NCBI GenBank assembly: GCA_964543525.1
Contig: CAZIYW010000004.1
Span: forward strand, 1 to 64,000
DNA: 64,000 nucleotides
Direction: 5' to 3'
From: CBDVBE01 sp964543525
GTDB taxonomy: Bacteria > Fibrobacterota > Chitinivibrionia > Chitinivibrionales > JANQEN01
Position numbers and translations under genes: made by a program. Below the pieces are notes generated by a model that saw only the letters and a list, made by a program, of their open reading frames with translations, was not told the origin of the DNA and ran no database searches. This document shows positions 33,870 to 42,570 of the stretch, one piece after another. The first letter of the stretch is position 1; every line of letters starts with the position of its first letter.

Positions 33870-35510
33870 GTGAATCGTAAAATTGAAATAACAATTACCA
33901 TGCTCTTTCTTGTCACTATTTTTACCGTGGGGATAGTACAGGCAATTGTGGAACTGAAGAAAGGGGAGACTATACAGTTTTTTGACGCTCTTGAAGATAC
34001 TTTCATAACACCGGTCAGGAAAAAGAAGAAATCAGCCGAGCTTTATGCCGTGTGTAATAAAAAAATTGCCGCTGTTGCCGATCAACTGAAACAATTGCAA
34101 AGCGACAGTACTGAGGATTACGAACAATGGGTACGGGCCGAAGAGACTGCCGAAGAGGCCATGTATGCCGTGTCTGATTTAAAGAAGAGTGTTCTGAAAG
34201 TAAACCGCCATCGAACCGGTAAATCAACGGGTCGTACCGTAGTACTGCTGGATTCCTGTATTCAATTGCTGAAAGGATTGTATGAGGCTGTTCAGAATCA
34301 GTCTTCCTTTGATAAATTATATACAATGCATAAAGAAGTTACTGATTTCATCGTACAAATGCGTAGTCGTTTCAAAAAAGCCACACCGGTTTCATATCCA
34401 TTTCTGGTAATAAAGCATTTTGTGTTTTATACCATTTTCAACCGTGAATACCTGCGGAAATATGAGAATGAATTGGAAGAGACGTCCGTATTTGCCAACA
34501 CACTCAGGCCCTATATGCAGTTTTGTCGGTATGTGTTACTTCATGACTGGGGAGAGAAGGCCGTTGAGGGTGAGAACAACTGGTTGTTTTACAAACAGGG
34601 AATGGAATATCTGCTTCGTCCCTATGTGCTTGATCCTCGATCCGTTGTGGTTGATCCGGAGGATGTTCCGATAACGGACCATGTACTTGACACTATTGCA
34701 GCATTCAAAGAGACGCTGGGTAAAAGGGATATCGAATTGATGGTTATGATTGTACCCGGTAAAGCGTCTATCTATCCTGATGTCCTCAGCAGACGGGTGC
34801 CGCCGGATAAAGCGGGAACAATAGGATACTCGCTCCGATTGATGCGGGAATTAAACGAACGGGGTATTGAAACAATCGATCTTTTTTCTGCACTCGCCGA
34901 GTCCAGGAAAAGTGATGAGGAATGCGGCGATTCGCTATACCTGTCGCAGGATACGCACTGGAGACCCCGTGGCGTGAGAGTTGTCGCAAAGACAGTCGCC
35001 GAACAGATACGGAAGAAAAGCTGGTTCAATCAGCTTGGCCGGACTGTTGAATATACCCTTGATACGGTGACGGTGGATCGTGACGGTGACATCCGGGTAA
35101 TGGCTGATTTGCCTGATTTTAAACTGCCTTTCATTACCATGCCGTTTATTAAGGAAAAAACGCTCTGCTATCAGGTGTATCAGGTAAGGCGGGGTGAAGA
35201 CAGTTCGATTGTTTCACGGAATTTATTTCGTGATGATTATAGAAAGTCAAAAATACTTATCCTCGGAGACAGTTTCTCCCGTATATATCAGTCGGACGAA
35301 CCGCGCTCCGCAGGCTGGATATCACATCTGGCTTACGAATTGTCGCTCCCGGTGTGCTCAATTGTCAGTGACGGCGGCGCCTCAACACTGGTGCGGGAAA
35401 AACTCGCGCGTAAGAAGGGAGTGCTCAGGGGTAAAAAACTGGTAATCTGGGAGTTTGTTGAACGGGATATCAGGTATGGCGCCGATGGGTGGAAAGATAT
35501 AAAGCTGTAG
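33870..35510 (+). CDS. AlgX/AlgJ-like SGNH acetyltransferase
   Basis: A 546-residue protein with one N-terminal membrane anchor (ITMLFLVTIFTVGIVQAI). The SGNH-like catalytic pieces are DTHW (Asp361-His363) and GDSF (Ser468). Charged helical N-terminal region at 50-170. It would take the acyl group delivered by the MBOAT protein and put it on a polymer. GTG start at 33870, 18 bases after the MBOAT gene. Confidence 0.85.
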   Translation: MNRKIEITITMLFLVTIFTVGIVQAIVELKKGETIQFFDALEDTFITPVRKKKKSAELYAVCNKKIAAVADQLKQLQSDSTEDYEQWVRAEETAEEAMYAVSDLKKSVLKVNRHRTGKSTGRTVVLLDSCIQLLKGLYEAVQNQSSFDKLYTMHKEVTDFIVQMRSRFKKATPVSYPFLVIKHFVFYTIFNREYLRKYENELEETSVFANTLRPYMQFCRYVLLHDWGEKAVEGENNWLFYKQGMEYLLRPYVLDPRSVVVDPEDVPITDHVLDTIAAFKETLGKRDIELMVMIVPGKASIYPDVLSRRVPPDKAGTIGYSLRLMRELNERGIETIDLFSALAESRKSDEECGDSLYLSQDTHWRPRGVRVVAKTVAEQIRKKSWFNQLGRTVEYTLDTVTVDRDGDIRVMADLPDFKLPFITMPFIKEKTLCYQVYQVRRGEDSSIVSRNLFRDDYRKSKILILGDSFSRIYQSDEPRSAGWISHLAYELSLPVCSIVSDGGASTLVREKLARKKGVLRGKKLVIWEFVERDIRYGADGWKDIKL

Positions 35511-35544
35511 AGATTGAATGATGAATATTAAACAAGGATTATGA

Positions 35545-37524
35545 ATGTTTAAGTATGTATTGCCTGTACTGATATTATTATTATCAGGAATAGTAAACGC
35601 AGCGCCTTATAAGGAGTTGATACCCAATTTCAACCGTGTAAAATCACCGGTTATGATACGTAAAGTGGATCTGCCCACCCGGGCGAATCTTGATTATGCC
35701 GCATATATTGATAATCCTATTCGATATGACCCGGAAAAGTTTAAGCCACAAAAACCCCGTAAATCGAAGACCATTTCCGATATGAACTTCAACGGCAGGT
35801 TATTGTCACCGGTACATTCACTGGCGAAAACACCGCTCACGCAGGAAGAGAAAGATAATCCTGTGGCCTGGATCCCCCTTCAAAACCTGTTATGGAGTGA
35901 ACTGAAAACGGATGATCTGAAGAAAATCGGAAGTGCAATAAACGGGTATAAATGGTCTGATTCTAATATATATAAACCGTATCAGGAAGTTGTCGCCGCT
36001 TATATTCACGCAACGGAGACCGGTTATGAAATCTGGGTGGAAGTGGAGTTCAGTTCATGGGTTAATTTTTTATCCGGTATTACCGATTCCGACAATGACG
36101 GTTTTCTTGAAATATATGGAAAACTGCAATGTGAATCTGTTGACAAAGAGACACTGAATAAGGTGGTCGCATGGATACGTGATACCTATCAGAAGGAAAT
36201 TCTTACCGAAGAACAGGTGGTTGACTGGATTACAGTGCTGGCTTCCTACTGGTATCCTACGCTGAATACCGATTTGGTTGACATGAGTAATCAGTCCAGA
36301 TGGCCCAATGAAAATACTGAGAAGAAGATAAGAAAAAGATTGAAGAAGATATACGTGGATAATCCTATAGCGGTTGTCAGGGGAAATCCTCACGGCAAAA
36401 CGCTCTACAACGTCTTCCTTGTTTCAGGTATGGGTGAAAGGAGTGAGGAACAGGAAGCGGAAACTGTTGATGTTAAAAAAGAGATGGATACGCGTGTGTC
36501 GAAAAATTTTACAGGGAATATGGAGCGGTTTCAACGAGAGCTTGCTGCGCACGGGAATGCTTATGGGGCCTGGGTTCAAAGCTGTAGTACACAGATTAAT
36601 ATCCAGAAAAAGATACTTGAGGAGCTTCCTGCCGGCCAGATGGGATTTAAAGGGGTTGATGACTGGGTATTCTTCCGTAAATCTCTTGAATATACCACGG
36701 CCGGTGATCTTTCGCTGCAGCCGACTGATAAAAATCCATTAACTCATCTTATAGATTTTAAAAAATTCTGTGATCAAAACAGTATTAATCTGCTATTTAT
36801 TGCGGTGCCGACAAAAGCCGAAATATATTATGAAAAAGTTGGTATTGAACCGCCCGAGTCGAAAGATGATATCATACATCCCTATGGCCGCAAGATACTT
36901 GCCGATTTACAGAAAGCGGGTATTGAGGTTATCGATCTGCTGCCCCGTTTTCTTGCGGCCAGGAAGGATGACACCGACTCAACCGGCGAGGTATACCAGC
37001 GGCAGGATACTCACTGGACCAATAGGGGATTACAGATTGCAGCCGGGCTTATTGCGGATCGTATAAAAGAGTATGCCTGGTACCGGGAGCTGTCTTCACA
37101 AAAGAGACAATACACAATGAGGGATACCACTTTTACCCGTATGGGTGATATCATAGCCCGGCTGCCTGAATCGCAACAGACTGACTATCAACCGGTTGTC
37201 CTGCAGGCACAGCAGGTATTGCGTAAAGACGGCAGCCGGTATAAAGGCAACCGGCACGATCCAATTTTACTTATAGGGGACAGCTTTACCGGAGTGTTTG
37301 AACTGGTAGATTGTAAAAGCGCAGGGATAGGCGCCCATATCGCTGCAAAGACCGGTCTGGGCGTTGATATTATTACCAGTTGGGGAGGCGGGCCCCTGGT
37401 GCGTAACAAGATGCTCCGTGCTCGGAAAAACGATTTGGGTGCAAAGAGGCTGATTATCTATATGATGGTCGCGCGGGATTTATATAATTACAGTCAGGGA
37501 TGGGAGAAGTTGAAAACTGAGTAA
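35545..37524 (+). CDS. second AlgX/AlgJ-like SGNH acetyltransferase, secreted
   Basis: A 659-residue protein with a cleavable-looking signal peptide (VLPVLILLLSGIVNA). Catalytic pieces are DTHW (Asp488-His490) and GDSF (Ser580), as in the preceding paralogue, but with a longer N-terminal domain. Two such proteins after one MBOAT suggests periplasmic division of labour, as for AlgJ and AlgX. Confidence 0.85.
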   Translation: MFKYVLPVLILLLSGIVNAAPYKELIPNFNRVKSPVMIRKVDLPTRANLDYAAYIDNPIRYDPEKFKPQKPRKSKTISDMNFNGRLLSPVHSLAKTPLTQEEKDNPVAWIPLQNLLWSELKTDDLKKIGSAINGYKWSDSNIYKPYQEVVAAYIHATETGYEIWVEVEFSSWVNFLSGITDSDNDGFLEIYGKLQCESVDKETLNKVVAWIRDTYQKEILTEEQVVDWITVLASYWYPTLNTDLVDMSNQSRWPNENTEKKIRKRLKKIYVDNPIAVVRGNPHGKTLYNVFLVSGMGERSEEQEAETVDVKKEMDTRVSKNFTGNMERFQRELAAHGNAYGAWVQSCSTQINIQKKILEELPAGQMGFKGVDDWVFFRKSLEYTTAGDLSLQPTDKNPLTHLIDFKKFCDQNSINLLFIAVPTKAEIYYEKVGIEPPESKDDIIHPYGRKILADLQKAGIEVIDLLPRFLAARKDDTDSTGEVYQRQDTHWTNRGLQIAAGLIADRIKEYAWYRELSSQKRQYTMRDTTFTRMGDIIARLPESQQTDYQPVVLQAQQVLRKDGSRYKGNRHDPILLIGDSFTGVFELVDCKSAGIGAHIAAKTGLGVDIITSWGGGPLVRNKMLRARKNDLGAKRLIIYMMVARDLYNYSQGWEKLKTE

Positions 37525-37585
37525 AAAGTTGTTTCTGTATAACAGAAACTAATAAGAAAACTGAAACCAAACCAGGGAGGAAGAT

Positions 37586-38605
37586 ATGAAAAAAGCACTA
37601 ATGACGATCTTGGGATGTATCGTTTTACTTTCGGCACAGGAAGCGCCCATTGGTTCACCGGCAAAGATGTCCAGAAAAGAAGCGAAAGCACTGGAGGCCC
37701 TTAAAGGTACTATCAAAGGTAAAATCGTCTGGTCTACCTCCCGGGTAAACAGCAGGCATGATATATGGATCATGAATGCCGACGGTACTGACAAGAAAGC
37801 ATTGACAAAAAGTGATAATGTGGATTGGTTTCCACGGATTTCACCTGACGGTAAACGGGTGCTTTTTTCAAGAAGCAAGAGTGGCTGGGTGCCCGAAACA
37901 GATGCAAAGTTTTATGATAAATGGGATCTCTGGATTATCGGTATTGACGGTGAAGATGAGAAAAAAGTAGTGGAAAATGCCTGCTGGGGCACATGGCGTC
38001 CTGACGGAAAGAGTATTGTGTTTGCAAGAGGTGGAAAGGTATTTCTGCATAATATGGAATCAGGAGAAGAAACACTGCTTTTTGACGGCGAAACCAGTAT
38101 TAAGGAAGGTACTATCGTTCAGCAACCAGGTCTTTCACCTGACGGAAAATATCTTGCCGCGACATTACGGGGTTCATCCCGGGAAACGGGTATATGGCAC
38201 CTTGAGAAGAAAGAGTGGTACAAGACAGGCGGCGGCTGTCAGATTGACTGGTTTCCTACCAGTGATGAAATTTACCGTATGAACCCTACAGGCAATGGAG
38301 GAACAGCTGCCCCTTCGGAAGTACTTGCACAGAAATTAAACGATGGCCGGCCGGTTGAAAAAATAACCAGAATAAAAAATTTCAGGCTGATGGATCTGCC
38401 GGGGCGTCGTTCCCATGAATATTTTCCCAGGTTTGATAAGAATGGCGAATGGATGGTCTGGTGTGCCACTGATAAGGGGCACGATCACGATATCTACGAT
38501 TATGAAGTATATATCTGGAAACGTGGAACCAAGGTAAAAGAGGCGGTTCGTTTGACTTTTCATACCGCTAATGACCGGTGGCCGGATATTTATATAGAAA
38601 AATAG
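37586..38605 (+). CDS. exported TolB-like WD40 propeller
   Basis: A 339-residue protein with a short signal peptide (LMTILGCIVLLSA). PD40-type repeats: IWIMNADGTDKKALT, PRISPDGKRVLFSR, GTWRPDGKSIVFARGG, PGLSPDGKYLAATL. Periplasmic; likely a binding or scaffold protein. Position after the SGNH genes suggests work on the same polymer. Clear AGGGAGG before the ATG. Confidence 0.8.
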   Translation: MKKALMTILGCIVLLSAQEAPIGSPAKMSRKEAKALEALKGTIKGKIVWSTSRVNSRHDIWIMNADGTDKKALTKSDNVDWFPRISPDGKRVLFSRSKSGWVPETDAKFYDKWDLWIIGIDGEDEKKVVENACWGTWRPDGKSIVFARGGKVFLHNMESGEETLLFDGETSIKEGTIVQQPGLSPDGKYLAATLRGSSRETGIWHLEKKEWYKTGGGCQIDWFPTSDEIYRMNPTGNGGTAAPSEVLAQKLNDGRPVEKITRIKNFRLMDLPGRRSHEYFPRFDKNGEWMVWCATDKGHDHDIYDYEVYIWKRGTKVKEAVRLTFHTANDRWPDIYIEK

Positions 38606-38679
38606 AACCATCGGCATTAATATTAGTGTAAATTAACACTAGATACTTTTTCGTCATACCAGTATTAAAGAGGTTATCT

Positions 38680-38871
38680 ATGGCTGAGAAGGTTAAAGGC
38701 CGTAGAGATTTTATAGCAGCCCTTGCCGGTGGTGTTGTTACAGTGCATGCACTTCCCTTTTTCACGTATGCGACGCAATTGAAGAATAAAACGACCGGTT
38801 ATATTTACGATGACAGGTATCTGAAACGTGCCTGTTCGGCAGTCAATAATGGCCTTTCCCTGATTAATTGA
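38680..38871 (+). pseudogene. N-terminal fragment of a Tat-exported histone-deacetylase-like protein
   Basis: Sixty-three codons: twin-arginine-like start GRRDFIAALAGG, then TGYIYDDRYL, which resembles the opening of secreted HDAC/acetylpolyamine amidohydrolase-family proteins. The zinc-binding body is missing; the frame ends in TGA at the join to the NudC fragment. Assignment rests on one short motif. Confidence 0.5.
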
Positions 38872-39047
38872 TGGTTGCGTTTACCGCCAAATACGCAGAA
38901 GGCGAGATTGACATTGATAAAGAAGAACTTGTTGGGGCAGGATGGTTTTCCGTTCCCGAATTGCCGAATATTCCCGGAGGGATAAGTATCTCACGGGAGC
39001 TTATCGATCGGTTTGTTCAAGGAGAAAGGAGTCGTTTTAATGTGTGA
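38871..39047 (+). pseudogene. C-terminal fragment of NADH pyrophosphatase NudC
   Basis: Fifty-eight codons starting MVAFTAKYAEGEI, then KEELVGAGWFSVPELPNIPGGISISRELIDRF, matching the end of NudC enzymes (FTA-Y---EI---EI-EA-WF). The zinc ribbon and Nudix box are missing and an in-frame stop lies two codons upstream. It overlaps the previous fragment by one base and the next gene by 8. Confidence 0.7.
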
Positions 39048-40266
39048 AAGAATACTGACGGTAATGGTTATCATGTTTTGTTTAATCGGTTGTCAAAAAA
39101 GTGCAGACACTTATTTCAAGCCCGTACAGAATCCTCCCGGAGGCTTGAAACCGGAAGAGGTGCCTCAATTTGTCTGTCTGGGTTTTGATGATAATTCATA
39201 TTCGGGGTATCCCGGTTCCGGAAGTGACGGTGGTATGGCCTGGGCGGTACAGCTCTTTGCAAACAGGACAAATCCCGACGGCACTCCCTGCAGAGCTACT
39301 TTTTATTGTCCGAGCAGATTTATAGATCCTGCACTGGAAAACAGTGGTAACGATTCCCTTCTTAAGGAAGCCTGGAGGAGTGCATACCAGGCAGGCCATG
39401 AGATAGGGTTGCACACCCATACCCATCCGCACGGCTGCGATGTTGCATGGGATAAGGACCCGCCGGTATGGCGCACAATAATGAGTGTGGCGGACTGGCT
39501 GCCGGAGATTGAGAAGAATATAACATTTTTAACAAAACCATACGAACCGTCAGCATCTGAACCGGATGCCTGGGGCCCCGGTGTCGCAAAGAACGATATT
39601 GTCGGATTCAGGACGCCCTATCTTGAATTTAACAATGCAACATTTGAAGCTCTCTGTAAACAGGGGACAATACTGTACGATTGCTCCATTGAAGAGGGGT
39701 ATGAGGAAGACCAGGACGGTACCAACCTGTTTTGGCCGTATCAGCTTGATAAGGGAAGTCCCGTTGCCGATGCTACCTTTGCGAGTTCTTTTTCCGGAAG
39801 GGAAATTATCGGGTCGTATCCGGGCTTATGGGAAATGCCGGCATACTGCATGTTCGCACCTGATGATGGCCAGTGCGAAAACTATGGATTAAAACCGGGA
39901 TTCAGAGATGAGCTTAAGAAACGTTTTGATTATTTTAATCCTGCTGACGGTAAAATAACCGGTTTTGACTGGAATCTCTGGGTTGAATACAGCATGACCG
40001 GAGAAGAGGTCGAGGCCGTGCTGAAATATACGCTTGATCAGCGGCTCAGGGGAAACAGAGCCCCTTTTACGGTTGGCCTGCACAGTGATATCTACTGCAA
40101 CCGTTATAAAGAAAATAACGATGGAGATAATCAAATCGCAGCGCATTACAAAGAGTCACAGAAAGCGATTGAGAATTTTATCGATTATGCACTCAGTAAA
40201 AAAGAGGTGCGGATTGTTGCTGCGAAAGCGGTTGTTGCGTGGATGCAGGAGCCGAAACCATTGTAA
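39040..40266 (+). CDS. polysaccharide deacetylase (NodB-type) lipoprotein
   Basis: A 408-residue lipoprotein started at ATG 39040 with AAAGGAG eight bases upstream; the lipobox is CLIGC (Cys18). NodB-homology pieces are LGFDDN (Asp50-Asp51), GLHTHTHPH and GFRTPYLE. It would remove N- or O-acetyl groups from an extracellular polymer such as chitin- or peptidoglycan-like sugars, in contrast to the acetyl-adding genes upstream. The ATG lies within the last codons of the NudC fragment. Confidence 0.85.
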   Translation: MCERILTVMVIMFCLIGCQKSADTYFKPVQNPPGGLKPEEVPQFVCLGFDDNSYSGYPGSGSDGGMAWAVQLFANRTNPDGTPCRATFYCPSRFIDPALENSGNDSLLKEAWRSAYQAGHEIGLHTHTHPHGCDVAWDKDPPVWRTIMSVADWLPEIEKNITFLTKPYEPSASEPDAWGPGVAKNDIVGFRTPYLEFNNATFEALCKQGTILYDCSIEEGYEEDQDGTNLFWPYQLDKGSPVADATFASSFSGREIIGSYPGLWEMPAYCMFAPDDGQCENYGLKPGFRDELKKRFDYFNPADGKITGFDWNLWVEYSMTGEEVEAVLKYTLDQRLRGNRAPFTVGLHSDIYCNRYKENNDGDNQIAAHYKESQKAIENFIDYALSKKEVRIVAAKAVVAWMQEPKPL

Positions 40267-40310
40267 GAATTCTTTAACGAAAACGAATCAATTAATATCA
40301 GGGACAAAAA

Positions 40311-41270
40311 ATGTCTCAAAACGATCAGCTAACTGTCGGCCTGGCCCAGATTGCTCCGATATGGCTCAACCGCCGAAAAACCTGCGCAAAAATAGTCGAA
40401 TACATTGACAGAGCTGCGGAGAAGCAATGTGATCTGGTTGTATTCGGTGAAGCATTGTTGCCAGGGTATCCATTTTGGATTGAGCGGACTGACGGCGCGC
40501 GCTTTAATTCATCCGTCCAGAAGGAGATACATGCGTATTATATGGATCAGGCGGTTCAGGTTGAAGCCGGGCACCTTGATCCAATATGCAGTATTGCCGG
40601 GAAACATACTATCGCGGTAATTACAGGAACGGTCGAGCGTCCGGCTGATCGCGGCGGACATAGTCTGTATTGTTCACTCGTCTATATTGATAAAACAGGC
40701 GCTATCCGTTCCGTCCACCGCAAGCTTATGCCGACCTATGAAGAACGGCTGACCTGGGCTTCAGGTGACGGTCATGGTTTAGTGGTTCATACGCTCGGCC
40801 CTTTTACTGTTGGCGGACTCAATTGCTGGGAAAACTGGATGCCGCTGCCGCGGGCTGCACTCTATGCGGCGGGTGAGGATTTACATGTTGCACTCTGGCC
40901 GGGCGGTATTCATAACACCTCGGATATAACCCGGTTTATTGCCAAAGAGTCGCGCTCCTATGTTATATCCGTTTCCGGTTTAATGCGTAAAACAGATTTC
41001 CCCGAAGATACACCTTATCTGGATTCCATCCTTGAAAATAGTCCTGAATATCTGGCAAACGGAGGAACCTGCCTGGCCGGCCCCGACGGCACATGGGTAG
41101 TTGAGCCGGTTATAGAGAAGGAGTCGCTTCTGGTAGAGACTATAGATCATGAACACGTACGGGAAGAACGGCAGAATTTTGACCCGGCAGGCCATTATGC
41201 ACGTCCGGATGTCACTCGCCTGGTTCTTAATCGACAAAGGCAAAATACGCTGGTGATAGATGAGCAGTGA
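40311..41270 (+). CDS. nitrilase-family carbon-nitrogen hydrolase
   Basis: A 319-residue cytosolic enzyme. The catalytic triad is present: Glu47 (FGEALLPGYP), Lys138 (HRKLMPTYEERLTW) and Cys172 (GGLNCWENWMPL). The WENW and pre-catalytic Lys blocks resemble true nitrilases rather than amidases. The substrate is unknown; its place in a glycan block is not explained. Confidence 0.9.
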   Translation: MSQNDQLTVGLAQIAPIWLNRRKTCAKIVEYIDRAAEKQCDLVVFGEALLPGYPFWIERTDGARFNSSVQKEIHAYYMDQAVQVEAGHLDPICSIAGKHTIAVITGTVERPADRGGHSLYCSLVYIDKTGAIRSVHRKLMPTYEERLTWASGDGHGLVVHTLGPFTVGGLNCWENWMPLPRAALYAAGEDLHVALWPGGIHNTSDITRFIAKESRSYVISVSGLMRKTDFPEDTPYLDSILENSPEYLANGGTCLAGPDGTWVVEPVIEKESLLVETIDHEHVREERQNFDPAGHYARPDVTRLVLNRQRQNTLVIDEQ

Positions 41271-41318
41271 AATATTGTACATAGCCGATAATTCGTCACG
41301 GTAAGAAAGAAATTATTT

Positions 41319-42431
41319 ATGCAATTAAAGAAAAACATCATTCTCAGTATCTGTATCTCCACGGTAATTGTACTGATGAATTGTACATGCAGTGTTGAGA
41401 AAAAGAATACGGAGGTGCACAAAGAGAAATCTGAAACTACGGTTCATACTGACTCCTATACCACTTTGGTGGCATATATCAGCGCTGTTACAACGGAATT
41501 GCAGCAGATATTTCCTGAAGAAAAAATTGCCGATCCAACACCATTTACTGAGAAAATGGATAATATCTGTGCTCATTTGAAAAATGCAGGTAAGGAGCAG
41601 TTACATTCGCCGCTTTTAGTTGACTCAATACTATCACTTGTTTACGATACCTGGCAAATAACGTTTGATCCTGATCGGGAGAATCTTTCCAGTCTGCTTC
41701 CGCACACCGTTATTACATCAAAAAGAGGTTCCTGCCTGGGAGTTTCGTTACTTTTTCTGCTTATTGCGGAGAAATTGCATTATCCCCTGTATGGTATCTT
41801 GTTACCGGGACATTTTTTCGTTCGCTATGATGACGGCAACGTATACAGAAATATCGAGCCGAATAAAAAAGGGTACAATCATCCACTTGCCTATTACCGG
41901 TGGCGATATGAGGTTGAGGATAATTCCTGGTACACCATGAAAAATTTATCGCTGGCGGAGGTTATCGCCGTGGTTAATTATAACCTGGCAAATATCTGTA
42001 TAAAAAAAGGGAAGGTTACACAGGCAAAGCAATTCTACCGGGGATGTCTTGCAGGATTGCCGGATTTTGCGGAAGCCTGGGGGAATTATGCGTTGGCATT
42101 TATCGCATGCAGACAGCCGGACAGCGCTCGATTGGCTTTCAGGCGCGCATATTCATTGCAGCCGGATCTTCCCGGATTAGCTCAGAATAGAGGTGCTTTC
42201 GAACTGGGACTGGCACAGTATGATAGTGCGCTTGCAATATATCAAAATGGATTACGTTATTTTAGCGATGATTCTGAGCTTCTTTACGGTGCAGCATATT
42301 CTTTTTATTCACTGGGATGCTTCGATAGTGCGGTAGTCTATCTCCGCAGGGTCGGTGATATAACCGATATCGCAGGTCGTGAATATAAACTATACCAGTT
42401 GATTAAGGAAAATCAATTACGGAAAAAATAA
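41319..42431 (+). CDS. transglutaminase-like/TPR lipoprotein
   Basis: A 370-residue lipoprotein (signal ICISTVIVLMNC). Residues about 60-200 are a SirB1-type transglutaminase-like domain with Cys139 (KRGSCLGVSLLF), His165 (LLPGHFFVRYDD) and Asp171, a full set. Residues about 220-360 are TPR repeats (AEAWGNYALAFIACRQ and later). Possibly a periplasmic cysteine peptidase or scaffold acting on partner proteins. Confidence 0.75.
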   Translation: MQLKKNIILSICISTVIVLMNCTCSVEKKNTEVHKEKSETTVHTDSYTTLVAYISAVTTELQQIFPEEKIADPTPFTEKMDNICAHLKNAGKEQLHSPLLVDSILSLVYDTWQITFDPDRENLSSLLPHTVITSKRGSCLGVSLLFLLIAEKLHYPLYGILLPGHFFVRYDDGNVYRNIEPNKKGYNHPLAYYRWRYEVEDNSWYTMKNLSLAEVIAVVNYNLANICIKKGKVTQAKQFYRGCLAGLPDFAEAWGNYALAFIACRQPDSARLAFRRAYSLQPDLPGLAQNRGAFELGLAQYDSALAIYQNGLRYFSDDSELLYGAAYSFYSLGCFDSAVVYLRRVGDITDIAGREYKLYQLIKENQLRKK

Positions 42432-42570
42432 AAAAAAAGAAATAAGAGTGGAGTACGGGCTGTATACCTTCTATTTTATTAGAAAATGGTTATACATTTT
42501 TTTTCTTTCTGTTTGATACTACTTCAGCACAAACATAACTATTTACAGGACCCTGAGGAGGGGAGGGGAA

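Noticed and set aside
38869..38871. TGA at the end of the HDAC-like fragment as a second selenocysteine codon
   Set aside because: The sequence after it in that frame does not continue the family; a deletion scar explains it better.
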